Source: an uncultured bacterium
GTDB lineage: Bacteria; Verrucomicrobiota; Kiritimatiellia; CAIVKH01
DNA length: 64,000 nucleotides
NCBI GenBank assembly: GCA_903906425.1
Contig: CAIVKH010000160.1
Coordinates: forward strand, 51,510 to 115,509
Direction of reading: 5' to 3'
Shown here piece after piece: positions 41,384-49,502 of this stretch (the stretch's first letter is position 1; the number at the start of each line of letters is the position of its first letter). The notes under the pieces were generated by a model. The model did no database searches. It was not told the DNA's origin and saw only the letters and a list, made by a program, of their open reading frames with translations. The translations under genes were made by a program, and so were the position numbers.

Positions 41384-42240
41384 ACGCCTCGACCGCACCG
41401 CATAATCCCGCGGCCGGCAGTCGTTCCTTTTTTGCCGCCGCCCGCCACGTCATCGGCTCCTGCTACACCCACCGCGAGCTGCTCTTCGCGCTGATGCGAC
41501 GCGAAATCGTCGCGCGCTACCGCGGTTCCGCGCTCGGACTTTTCTGGTCGCTCATCACCCCGATCGTTTTGCTCGCGACCTACACGCTCGTCTTTTCATT
41601 TTTCTTCCACATGAAATGGAGCCCCGAGGACAGCGGCCACGGCTACTTCATCGTCATGCTTTTCTGCGGCCTCATCCCGTTCAACTTCTTCAGCGAAGTT
41701 ATCTCTCGCTCGCCGATGCTCATCGTCAGTTCGCCGAACTACGTCAAGCGCGTCGCATTTCCCGTGCAGCTCCTTCCCGCCGTCGCCACCGGCGCGGCGC
41801 TTTTCCACGCGCTCATCGGCATGGCGATTCTGCTCATCATGCGCTGGGCCGTGCTCGGCTCGCTGCCTGTGCAAACTTTTTATCTTCCGCTGATCTGGAT
41901 TCCGCTCGTCATCTTCACGCTCGCCGTTTCGCTCATCATTTCCGCCGCCGGCGTTTTCATCCGCGATCTCGGTCACGCTGTCGGCCTGATCCTCAACATC
42001 CTGTTTTTCCTTAGCGCCGTGATCTATCCCGCGGCCACGATTCCCGGAACATGGCGGCCGTTCATCCTGTGGCCCAATCCTGTCGCGTGCGCGATTCTCC
42101 AGATCCGCGAAACATGTGTTGAAACCAAGCCGCTGAATTTCGTTCTGTTCGCCGTTCTCATGGGCGGCAGTTGCGCGCTGCTGTTCCTGGCCGCGGGCTG
42201 GTTCCGCAGCGTCAGCCGGAGGTTCGCCGATGTCCTCTGA
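41380..42240 (+). CDS. Polysaccharide ABC transporter permease (Wzm-like)
   Basis: 286 residues from ATG 41380. ABC-2 type integral membrane protein with about six membrane helices: LLFALMRREIVARYRGSALGLFWSLITP at the cytosolic entry, then PIVLLATYTLVFSFFF, YFIVMLFCGLIPFNFF and the C-terminal NPVACAILQIRE-type loop. These are typical of O-antigen, teichoic acid or capsule exporters. It forms the channel and the next gene supplies the ATPase. Overlaps of 4 bp upstream and 11 bp downstream show tight coupling. Confidence 0.92.
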   Translation: MNASTAPHNPAAGSRSFFAAARHVIGSCYTHRELLFALMRREIVARYRGSALGLFWSLITPIVLLATYTLVFSFFFHMKWSPEDSGHGYFIVMLFCGLIPFNFFSEVISRSPMLIVSSPNYVKRVAFPVQLLPAVATGAALFHALIGMAILLIMRWAVLGSLPVQTFYLPLIWIPLVIFTLAVSLIISAAGVFIRDLGHAVGLILNILFFLSAVIYPAATIPGTWRPFILWPNPVACAILQIRETCVETKPLNFVLFAVLMGGSCALLFLAAGWFRSVSRRFADVL

Positions 42241-43486
42241 CGGCCGCCTCCTCATCCGCGCGCAGGGCCTCGGGAAATTTTATCCCTCGACCCACCCGCG
42301 CCACATGCTCCGCTATCTCTGGCCCGCGCGGCTCCAGCCGCAGCCGCAGGATTTCTGGGCGCTCCGCAATATTGATTTTGAACTGCGCGAAGGCACGGTC
42401 CTCGGCATCCTTGGCCGCAACGGCAGCGGCAAATCCACGCTGCTGCAAATCTGCGCCGGCCTGCTCCAGCCGTCCGAAGGCACGATTGAAATTCACGGCA
42501 AGACCGCCGCGCTGCTCGAGCTCGGCGCCGGATTCAACCCCGATTTCACCGGCCGCGAAAACGTCCTGCTCTCCGGCGCGATCTACGGCTACTCGAAAAA
42601 CGAAATCCTCTCCCGCTTCGATTCCATCGCCTCCTTCGCCGACATCGGCTCACACATTGACCAGCCCGTCAAAACCTATTCCTCCGGCATGTTCGCGCGC
42701 CTCGCCTTCGCCGTCGCCATCGAGGTGAATCCGAAAATTTTGCTCGTGGACGAAATCCTCTCCGTCGGCGACGTCGGTTTCCAGGCCCGCTGCTACCGCC
42801 GCATCGAAAAACTTCGCGATGAAGGCACGAGCATCTTGTTCGTCTCGCACGACCTCAGCTCCGTGCAGATGCTCTGCGACGAAACCCTGCTGCTCGAGCG
42901 CGGCCAGAAAATACAATCCGGCCCGCCGAAGGAAGTCACCGCCTTTTATCTCGAACGCATCTCGCAGCAATCCGCCGACGCCATCGTCGCCGCCACGCAG
43001 CCCGGCGAAATGGCCGGGCCGCAGGTCGAGATCGAGGATGTCAAACTCACCGACAGCGACAGCGTCGAAACCGCGCACCCGCGCGCCGGCGACACCTGCC
43101 ATGTGGCGTTTCGCGTCCGCTTCAAGGCCGAGGTGAAACAGCCCGTCATCGCGATGCATCTGAAGACCATGACCGGCTTCGTCGTGTACGAACAAAACAC
43201 GACCTTCCTCAACCAGCCCGTCAAACCCTGCAACGTCGGCGACGAACTCAGCGTCACCTTCTCCTTCAAGTTGCACGTCTGCCCCGGCCCGTTCCGCCTC
43301 GGCATCGGAATTGCCGACGCCTCTGGCAATTTGCCGCGCCCGATTGGCGGCGTCGAAGCCCTCGCCTTCGAGGTCATCTCCGACCGCCCCGCCTTCGGCA
43401 TCGCCAATCTCGAAGGCGAAATCGACATCGGCTACGGCGCGCGGAAAACCGACCCGCAGCTCACCGTTCCCATCAGCCCGATATGA
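42230..43486 (+). CDS. Polysaccharide ABC transporter ATPase with C-terminal glycan-binding domain (Wzt-like)
   Basis: 418 residues. Walker A GRNGSGKST (residues 62-70), signature YSSGMFARLAFA and Walker B KILLVDEIL are all present. After residue 250 a separate beta-sandwich domain follows (GPQVEIEDVKLTDSD to the C-terminus), as in Wzt proteins that recognise the capped non-reducing end of the O-antigen before export. Its presence suggests a chain-terminating modification, for which the FkbM methyltransferase encoded downstream is a good candidate. The gene overlaps the permease by 11 bp. Confidence 0.93.
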   Translation: MSSDGRLLIRAQGLGKFYPSTHPRHMLRYLWPARLQPQPQDFWALRNIDFELREGTVLGILGRNGSGKSTLLQICAGLLQPSEGTIEIHGKTAALLELGAGFNPDFTGRENVLLSGAIYGYSKNEILSRFDSIASFADIGSHIDQPVKTYSSGMFARLAFAVAIEVNPKILLVDEILSVGDVGFQARCYRRIEKLRDEGTSILFVSHDLSSVQMLCDETLLLERGQKIQSGPPKEVTAFYLERISQQSADAIVAATQPGEMAGPQVEIEDVKLTDSDSVETAHPRAGDTCHVAFRVRFKAEVKQPVIAMHLKTMTGFVVYEQNTTFLNQPVKPCNVGDELSVTFSFKLHVCPGPFRLGIGIADASGNLPRPIGGVEALAFEVISDRPAFGIANLEGEIDIGYGARKTDPQLTVPISPI

Positions 43487-43505
43487 AAACGAGCTTCACT
43501 TTTTC

Positions 43506-43553
43506 TTCCAATGATTGGAAAAGATCGCCCCCGGTCATTTCCAATCATTGGAA
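43506..43553. repeat. 33-bp-period palindrome pair, locus 15
   Basis: Exact copies at 43506-43520 (central G) and 43539-43553 (central C), 33 bp apart, within the polysaccharide cluster between the ATPase and large glycosyltransferase genes. Confidence 0.96.
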
Positions 43554-43574
43554 CTTGCGGAAGATCTTTTGATA

Positions 43575-46500
43575 ATGGAAACCAACGCCACAATCGGAAC
43601 AGCGCCGCTCGTCAGCATCATCATTCCGTACCACAACTGCAAGAAATTGACCGACGAATGCCTCCGCTCGCTGGCCGAAAATTCCGACGGCGTTGCGCAT
43701 GAAATCATCCTCGTTGACGACGCCAGCACCGAGCAGCCCGATCTCGATTCGCTGCCGAACCGCGCGCTGATCCGCGTGCTGCGAAACGAGACGAGAAAAT
43801 CCTACAGCGAGAACAACAACGCCGCCGCGAACGTCGCGCGCGGCGAATTTCTCGTCTTGCTCAACAACGACACGCTCGTCACGCCCGGCTGGCTGCGCGC
43901 GCTCGTCGAGGCCGCGCGGCGCGAGGAACATCTCGGCGTGCTCGGCAACAAACACCTCTATCCCGACACAAAACTTCTCCAGCACTGCGGAATGGCGTTT
44001 GACGAAAAAGGTTTCGCCTATCATCTCAGCCCCGGCACCGATCCGAACGCACCCGCCGTGAACTGCCGGCGCGAATTCCAATGCGTCACATTCGCCTGCG
44101 TTTTGATCCCCGCGAAAATTTTCCGCGAACTCGGCGGCCTCGATACCGACTACAAAAACGGATTCGAGGACGTGGATTTTTGCCTGCGCGCCCGCGCCGC
44201 CGCCTATCGCGTGGTTTACAATCCCGGCAGCGTGATTTTCCATTACGGCCAGCAGACGCCGGGCAGGCAGGTCAACGACGACACGAACTGGCAGACGTTC
44301 CAAAAGCGCTGGGCCGGCAAGGTGAAACTCGATCTGCACCCGACTGGCGCAGCCGACAGCGCGCAAAACGAATTTCAGAAAATGCGCGTTCACTGCGCGC
44401 CGCCACCGCCGCCGGGCCTGCACATCGCGCTCGATTTCGGCGAGGCCAACGCCTTCACGTGGGTCATGGTCGAGATCATTCTCTCGCTCGTTCGACAGGG
44501 AATCCGTCCGAGCATTCCGCTCTCGCCGTTCATGCACAAAAGCATCGAGCCGGAGAAACAAAAGATTTTGCGTAGCCTCATGCGCTCGCAGCCGAACGGA
44601 ACCTGGCATGTCAAGTGGACGCACTACTGGCAGAAATATCTCAAGCAAACTGCCAGCGGCGACGTGAACGCCGAGGTCTTCGTCACCAACTACCGCTACC
44701 GCCCCGAAAAGAGCCTCCTCGATTTGTGGATGCGGCATGTTCAGGTCAACGAATACAAAAAACTTCCCGTCTCCAGTTTTTGCGCCGACGCGCTCCGCGA
44801 CATCGGAATTTGCGACAGCGACATCGCCATTGTTCCGCACGGCTACTCGACTGAAATTGACGACGCCTATCCGCTCTCAAATCCAATCGCCCCGCGCGAC
44901 CGGACCGATTTGCATTTGCTTTTCGTCACCAACTCGCACGACCTGCTCCGCTACGGAACCGACCTTGCGATCAAGGCGTTGGGCCGCGCATTCGGCCCGG
45001 AAGATCCCGTCGTCGTCCACATCAAGGATTACGGCACGCCGTCCGGGCGCGACCAGTTGCAGGAATGGATTCGCGAGCAGCCGCGATTTCCGCGGTTCGA
45101 ATTGCACCGCGAATTCCTGATGAAGGCGGAGCTGCTCAAACTTTACGCGAACGCTGACGCGCAGTTCGCGCCGTTCCGCGGCGAAGGCTTCGCGATGAAA
45201 ATTTGCGATGGCATGGCGCTCGGCATTCCCGCGCTCATGCCGCTCTTTGGCGGACCGACCGAATACGCATCCGAAAAAACCTGCATCGCGCTGCCGTTCG
45301 ACGAAGTGCCCGTCGGCAAATGCTACGACAGCGACAACTTCTTCCTCGGCGAAGGCGCATACTGGTGCGAACCGAAGATGGAACCGATGATCGAGCAGCT
45401 TCGCGGCCTTCTCACGCGCCGCGAAGACCTCGCCCGCATCGGCGCGGCGGCCCGCGATCACGTTCGCAAGAATTACTCGTGGGACCAGGCCGCGAAAAAA
45501 CTCATGCGCGCGCTCGAAGGCTGGAACAGCGTCCGCAACGCCGAGGTTTCCGTCCGCCGCGGTCCCGCCGAAATTCCGCTCACCGTCATCATTCCGACGA
45601 TCAATCGCGACGCGATTCTCGACAAGACGCTGGCCGCCTATTCGGAACAGTCCCTTCCGAAAAGCGAATTCGAAATCCTGATCGTCAACGATCACGGCGA
45701 CCGCGCACAGCTCGACGCGCTCGCGAGAAAATATTCCGCACTGCCGGTCAAAATGATGGACAATCCAATCGGCGAAAAACCGACCGGCCCGGCCGCGCCG
45801 CGAAATGTCGCGATAGAAAAATCGCGCGGCGAAATCGTGCTGATCACCGGCGACGACATCGTGCCGGACAGGGATTTTCTCAAGGAACATCTCGAAGGCC
45901 ACCGCCGGTTCCACGCGCTTGAAACCACCTACGTCGGGCTGACGAAGTGGCATCCCGACCTGCCGCACACACCGTTCATGGACCACATCACCGGCAAGGG
46001 CGGCCAGCAATTTTGCTACACCGGAATGTGGCACGACCACCCGACCTCCTTCGACCGGCTCTACACCTCGAACTGTTCGCTCAAGCGCGATTTCATGATC
46101 GAGGAGGCCGGGCTGTTCAGCACGAAATACCGCTACGCTGCCTACGAGGATGTCGAATTCGCATACCGCCTCTCGCTGCGCGGAATGGAGCTTCGCTTCA
46201 ACGAAAAAGCCGTCGGCTATCATCTGCACGAAATGAATCCGCGCTCATTTATTCAGCGGCAATACAAGGTTGGCCGGATGCTCACGCTGCTCGCGATCCA
46301 GCGCCCGTCATTCATGCCGAATGAACATTCCTGTTTTTTGCGCGCCCTCGAATTTTTGCGCTCGTGGCCGCCCGCCGCGACGGCGCTACCCGGCGCGGAA
46401 CACCAACCGAAACAATTTCTCGATCAGCTCGAAAAATCCTGCGAGGCAATGCTCGCGCTAAACCGCGAACTCGCGAACAAAATGGACGGCACGCTTGCCG

Positions 46501-46874
46501 ATGGGGACCGCGGCGCGTGGCAGCAGTGGATCAGCGACGCGATCCCGCAGACGTGGGAGACCACGAATGAAATCGTGCTGCGGCTCGGCATGGCCGAGGA
46601 ATGGGCGCAGCGGCAGGAAGATGTTTTGAAGGCACAGCAATGGATACAGATCGTCGCGCTGCCGCGCATCGTCGGCCACACCGGGCTGAACTGGAAGATG
46701 CCGTTTGCCGCGCCGGAATTTTCCGCGTTCCTTTTTCCGCAGTCGCAGTTCGCCTACAAACTCAGCAAATTTGTGCGCGAGCTTCCCGTCGTCGGCCGCG
46801 GCGTGACCGCGTTCGAACACAGCGGCGCCGGCCAGTACACCCGCAAAGTTCTTGCGCGCCTCGCGCACCGTTAG
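43575..46874 (+). CDS. Three-domain glycosyltransferase (GT2-GT4-GT2)
   Basis: 1099 residues from ATG 43575. A TTG inside the palindrome repeat also opens the frame but is not needed. Domain 1 (about 10-240) is a GT2 fold: SIIIPYHNCKKLTDECL, EIILVDDAST, LLNNDTLVTPGWL. Domain 2 (about 290-660) looks like a GT-B, family 4/1 enzyme: HLLFVTNSHDLLRYGTDLAIKAL and FRGEGFAMKICDGMALGIPAL, with the acceptor-side Glu-Gly pattern. Domain 3 (about 665-920) is another GT2 fold: LTVIIPTINRDAILDKTL, FEILIVNDHGDRAQL, VLITGDDIVPDRDFL. It could add several sugars of a repeat unit in one polypeptide. It ends three bases before the methyltransferase gene. Confidence 0.88.
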   Translation: METNATIGTAPLVSIIIPYHNCKKLTDECLRSLAENSDGVAHEIILVDDASTEQPDLDSLPNRALIRVLRNETRKSYSENNNAAANVARGEFLVLLNNDTLVTPGWLRALVEAARREEHLGVLGNKHLYPDTKLLQHCGMAFDEKGFAYHLSPGTDPNAPAVNCRREFQCVTFACVLIPAKIFRELGGLDTDYKNGFEDVDFCLRARAAAYRVVYNPGSVIFHYGQQTPGRQVNDDTNWQTFQKRWAGKVKLDLHPTGAADSAQNEFQKMRVHCAPPPPPGLHIALDFGEANAFTWVMVEIILSLVRQGIRPSIPLSPFMHKSIEPEKQKILRSLMRSQPNGTWHVKWTHYWQKYLKQTASGDVNAEVFVTNYRYRPEKSLLDLWMRHVQVNEYKKLPVSSFCADALRDIGICDSDIAIVPHGYSTEIDDAYPLSNPIAPRDRTDLHLLFVTNSHDLLRYGTDLAIKALGRAFGPEDPVVVHIKDYGTPSGRDQLQEWIREQPRFPRFELHREFLMKAELLKLYANADAQFAPFRGEGFAMKICDGMALGIPALMPLFGGPTEYASEKTCIALPFDEVPVGKCYDSDNFFLGEGAYWCEPKMEPMIEQLRGLLTRREDLARIGAAARDHVRKNYSWDQAAKKLMRALEGWNSVRNAEVSVRRGPAEIPLTVIIPTINRDAILDKTLAAYSEQSLPKSEFEILIVNDHGDRAQLDALARKYSALPVKMMDNPIGEKPTGPAAPRNVAIEKSRGEIVLITGDDIVPDRDFLKEHLEGHRRFHALETTYVGLTKWHPDLPHTPFMDHITGKGGQQFCYTGMWHDHPTSFDRLYTSNCSLKRDFMIEEAGLFSTKYRYAAYEDVEFAYRLSLRGMELRFNEKAVGYHLHEMNPRSFIQRQYKVGRMLTLLAIQRPSFMPNEHSCFLRALEFLRSWPPAATALPGAEHQPKQFLDQLEKSCEAMLALNRELANKMDGTLADGDRGAWQQWISDAIPQTWETTNEIVLRLGMAEEWAQRQEDVLKAQQWIQIVALPRIVGHTGLNWKMPFAAPEFSAFLFPQSQFAYKLSKFVRELPVVGRGVTAFEHSGAGQYTRKVLARLAHR

Positions 46875-46877
46875 CGC

Positions 46878-47969
46878 ATGATCACGATCCGCCTCACCGA
46901 ACCCGCCGTCGGCCCGATCCAACTCGGCGAGGTGATTTGCCGGTTTGAAATCCGCGCAAAACCTTCCGCGTCGTGGCGCGCCTACGTGAAATTTCAGAGC
47001 GTCGTTTATCCAAGCCCGATCGCCTCTAGCGATCCACCTGGCATGGACGCCGCGCTCGCGACCGATCTGAAAAAAATCTTCGTCGCGCCGCGGAATGAAT
47101 CCGAAATCACCGTTGAGTTTTCCCTCTTTCCCGAGGCCCCCGGCGATTACGAACTGCACGTTGTCTGGCACGACAACGGATCGAGCGGCATCGAGCGGCT
47201 GCCGTTTTTCGTGACGGCGGGCCGCCCGGTTTCGCAAACGCCGCGCCAGGTTTCGGTGAACAACGATTTGCGCGTGTGGGCGCCCGGGGAGTGGGACGGC
47301 CTCCACGTCAGCCATTACGAAACCCGCGCGTTTGAAGCCGCAAAATCCGTGTTGCGCCCCGGCCAGATCGCCTACGACATCGGCGCAAACCTCGGTGCGT
47401 TCGCGCTGCATTTCCTGCGCTGCGTCGGACCGCAGGGCCGCGTCTGCGCCTTCGAGTTGAATCCCGTTTGCGTTTCGTTTTTGCTCGCGACCATCGAGTC
47501 AGCCGGCCATCGCAACTGCACGGTTTTTCCCGTCGCGCTCGGCGATCGCGACGGCGGACGCATCGCCGCCGCCATCAATTTTGGCAATACCGCCGTTGGC
47601 AGCATCGCGGCCCCGAAGGCATTTGCGCGCACGGTCAGCCACGAAGTCAGCGTCGAATGCGCCTGCCTCGACACGCTCGCGCGGACCTTCGCGCTGCCGA
47701 AACCTGACCTCATCAAAATTGATGTCGAAGGTTCCGAAGCTGCTGTCCTCGCGGGCATGGAAGCGACGCTCGAAAAATTCCGGCCGGTTTTGCTGATCGA
47801 ACTGCACGGCCTGACCGCCGCCATCGCCGCGCTGCAGCGGCTCGACGGCCTCAACTATTCGATTCAGGATTTGGGAACGAATCGGACCGCAGCGAACTCC
47901 GCCGCGTTTATCGCCGGCATGACCGACACGACAATTCAGGTTCTGTGCCGTCCCGAAAACTTCCAATGA
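46878..47969 (+). CDS. FkbM-family methyltransferase with N-terminal beta domain
   Basis: 363 residues. Residues 1-125 are a beta-sandwich-like domain that may bind glycan, as in Wzt tails. Residues of about 150-363 are an SAM-dependent methyltransferase of the FkbM type: AYDIGANLGAFALHF (SAM loop), CAFELNPVC and DLIKIDVEGSEAAVLAGM, the family signature, followed by LLIELHG. It would methylate a sugar hydroxyl, perhaps capping the polymer for Wzt recognition. It is 3 bp after the multi-domain glycosyltransferase. Its last codons and stop (ENFQ-stop) are supplied by the palindrome copy at 47961-47975. Confidence 0.86.
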   Translation: MITIRLTEPAVGPIQLGEVICRFEIRAKPSASWRAYVKFQSVVYPSPIASSDPPGMDAALATDLKKIFVAPRNESEITVEFSLFPEAPGDYELHVVWHDNGSSGIERLPFFVTAGRPVSQTPRQVSVNNDLRVWAPGEWDGLHVSHYETRAFEAAKSVLRPGQIAYDIGANLGAFALHFLRCVGPQGRVCAFELNPVCVSFLLATIESAGHRNCTVFPVALGDRDGGRIAAAINFGNTAVGSIAAPKAFARTVSHEVSVECACLDTLARTFALPKPDLIKIDVEGSEAAVLAGMEATLEKFRPVLLIELHGLTAAIAALQRLDGLNYSIQDLGTNRTAANSAAFIAGMTDTTIQVLCRPENFQ

Positions 47970-48008
47970 TTGGAAAAGACCGTGACCGCACTTTGCCAAT
48001 CATTGGAA
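47961..48008. repeat. 33-bp-period palindrome pair, locus 16
   Basis: Copies at 47961-47975 (exact) and 47994-48008 (TGCCAATCATTGGAA, one mismatch). The first copy encodes the Phe-Gln-stop end of the methyltransferase gene. Confidence 0.95.
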
Positions 48009-48029
48009 GTTTTCCAACACCGCGGCATC

Positions 48030-48761
48030 ATGAAGACAAAATCGTTTTTTCTCCTGGCATTTTTTGCGGCGGCGCTGGCCCGCGCGGAAACCGGCGGCCT
48101 GCCGCTTGCGGATGAATATCTGCGCGATGTCGTTGCCGAAATGACGAAGGCGTGGCCGAAAAATCATACGATCAACATCGTCTGCCACGGCCACAGCGTT
48201 CCGGCCGGATATTTCAAAACGCCGGACGTGCGCACGCTCGATGCCTATCCGCATCTGTTGCTCGAAGGACTGAAGAAAATATTTCCGCTCGCGGTCATCA
48301 ACGTCATCGTCACGGCCATCGGCGGCGAGAATTCGATCAACGGGGCGAGGCGGTTCGACGCGGACGTGCTGACGCACAAGCCGGACGTGGTGCTGATTGA
48401 CTATGCGCTGAACGACCGGGGCGTCGGCCTCGAAAAGGCGCGCGCGGCGTGGAGCGAAATGATCGCCAAGGCGAAGGCGCGCGGGATCAAAATCATTCTG
48501 CTGACGCCGACCGGCGATCTGTCGGCGAAGCTGGACGACGCAAATGATCCGCTGAACCGGCACGCGGAGCAGATTCGCGCGCTCGCAAAAGAAAACGGCG
48601 TCGCGCTCGCGGACAGCCTGCAACAATTCAAGGATTACGTCGGAAAGGGCGGGCAGCTTGCGGACCTGATGGCGCAGGTAAACCATCCGAATCGCAAAGG
48701 GCACGAATTTGCCGCCGGCGAAATTCTGAAATGGTTTCCGGAGCCGGCGGCCGGACGCTGA
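48030..48761 (+). CDS. Exported SGNH/GDSL-family hydrolase
   Basis: 243 residues from ATG 48030, the start of a clear signal peptide (KSFFLLAFFAAALARA). The SGNH blocks are visible: block I GHSVPAGY (Ser; the usual GDS reads GHS here), block II TAIGGEN (Gly), block III DYALNDRG (Asn) and block V VNHPNRKGHE (His with neighbouring acid position). It should hydrolyse esters on glycans or lipids outside the cytoplasm, for example sugar O-acetyl groups. It follows the methyltransferase after a palindrome pair and converges on the DUF1080 gene with a 27-bp gap. Confidence 0.85.
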   Translation: MKTKSFFLLAFFAAALARAETGGLPLADEYLRDVVAEMTKAWPKNHTINIVCHGHSVPAGYFKTPDVRTLDAYPHLLLEGLKKIFPLAVINVIVTAIGGENSINGARRFDADVLTHKPDVVLIDYALNDRGVGLEKARAAWSEMIAKAKARGIKIILLTPTGDLSAKLDDANDPLNRHAEQIRALAKENGVALADSLQQFKDYVGKGGQLADLMAQVNHPNRKGHEFAAGEILKWFPEPAAGR

Positions 48762-48788
48762 ACTGAAGCGCAACGCCGATGCGCCGAT

Positions 48789-49382
48789 TTATTTTAGTTC
48801 AGTGATGAAGATATTACGGAACAAATTCTGTCCGCCGTTCGGCACTTCGGCCTGAAGGCCGATGAAGCCTTCGCGCGGCCCATCGAGATTGTCCACCGAC
48901 CACGCCGGCTTGCCGTTGATTTCCATCTCGACGTGATTGCCGCGGACCGTGAGTTTGAATTTGTTCCACTCGCCGTCCTTGAACAGCCCCTTGCTCGACG
49001 CGCCCTTCAGCTCGCCGACGTTGCCCTCGAGGCCCTGCCGGCAATTCGCCTGAAAACGCGGAGGCCACGCCTTGCCTGCGGGGATGCTCTCGTAGCGGAA
49101 ATACACGCCGCTGTCCCACGCGTTCGTCTTGAGCGCCTTCCACTCGTACTCCAAAACGAAGTCCGAATATTTCTTCTCCGTCTGCACCATTCCATTGCCG
49201 GCCTTCAGAAAAATATTCCCGTCCTCGACGACCGCCTCGCACTTCAGCACCGTCCAGCCGGCGAGCGTCTTTCCGTCGAACAACTGCACCCGCGTGCCGC
49301 CGCCATCGGCCGCGAGCGCGACGCCTGAAAAAATACCGAGAATCGAAACTGCAATGCCCGAGAGGAGAATTCGTGTTTTCAT
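48789..49382 (-). CDS. DUF1080 (3-keto-disaccharide hydrolase type) secreted protein
   Basis: 197 residues from ATG 49382. A signal peptide (KTRILLSGIAVSILGIF, cleavage near ALA) precedes a single concanavalin-like beta-sandwich: VQLFDGKTLAGWTV, FVLEYEWKAL, DSGVYFRYES, GEWNKFKLTVRGNHVEMEINGK and GFIGLQAE. These are textbook motifs of the DUF1080 family, some members of which cleave 3-keto-glycosides made by Gfo/Idh/MocA oxidoreductases. Two such oxidoreductases are encoded at 5446-6675 and 11737-13020. Enzymatic activity of this copy is inferred, not shown. Confidence 0.9.
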   Translation of the reverse strand: MKTRILLSGIAVSILGIFSGVALAADGGGTRVQLFDGKTLAGWTVLKCEAVVEDGNIFLKAGNGMVQTEKKYSDFVLEYEWKALKTNAWDSGVYFRYESIPAGKAWPPRFQANCRQGLEGNVGELKGASSKGLFKDGEWNKFKLTVRGNHVEMEINGKPAWSVDNLDGPREGFIGLQAEVPNGGQNLFRNIFITELK

Positions 49383-49447
49383 GGCCCGTTCCCGTAGCGC
49401 GAACGCCGCCCAAAAGCAATCCCGGCCCGCGCGCCGATCTCGCAAAC

Positions 49448-49494
49448 TTCCAATCATTGGCAAAGTGCGCAGCCGTGTTTTCCAATCATTGGAA
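49448..49494. repeat. 32-bp-period palindrome pair, locus 17
   Basis: Copies at 49448-49462 (TTCCAATCATTGGCA, one changed base) and 49480-49494 (exact), between the DUF1080 and FAD-oxidoreductase genes. Confidence 0.95.
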
Positions 49495-49502
49495 GTTTCC
49501 GC

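Noticed and set aside
43506..43574. Upstream start (TTG 43515) for the three-domain glycosyltransferase
   Set aside because: It would translate the palindrome pair. The ATG at 43575 begins right before the first GT2 strand and needs no extension.
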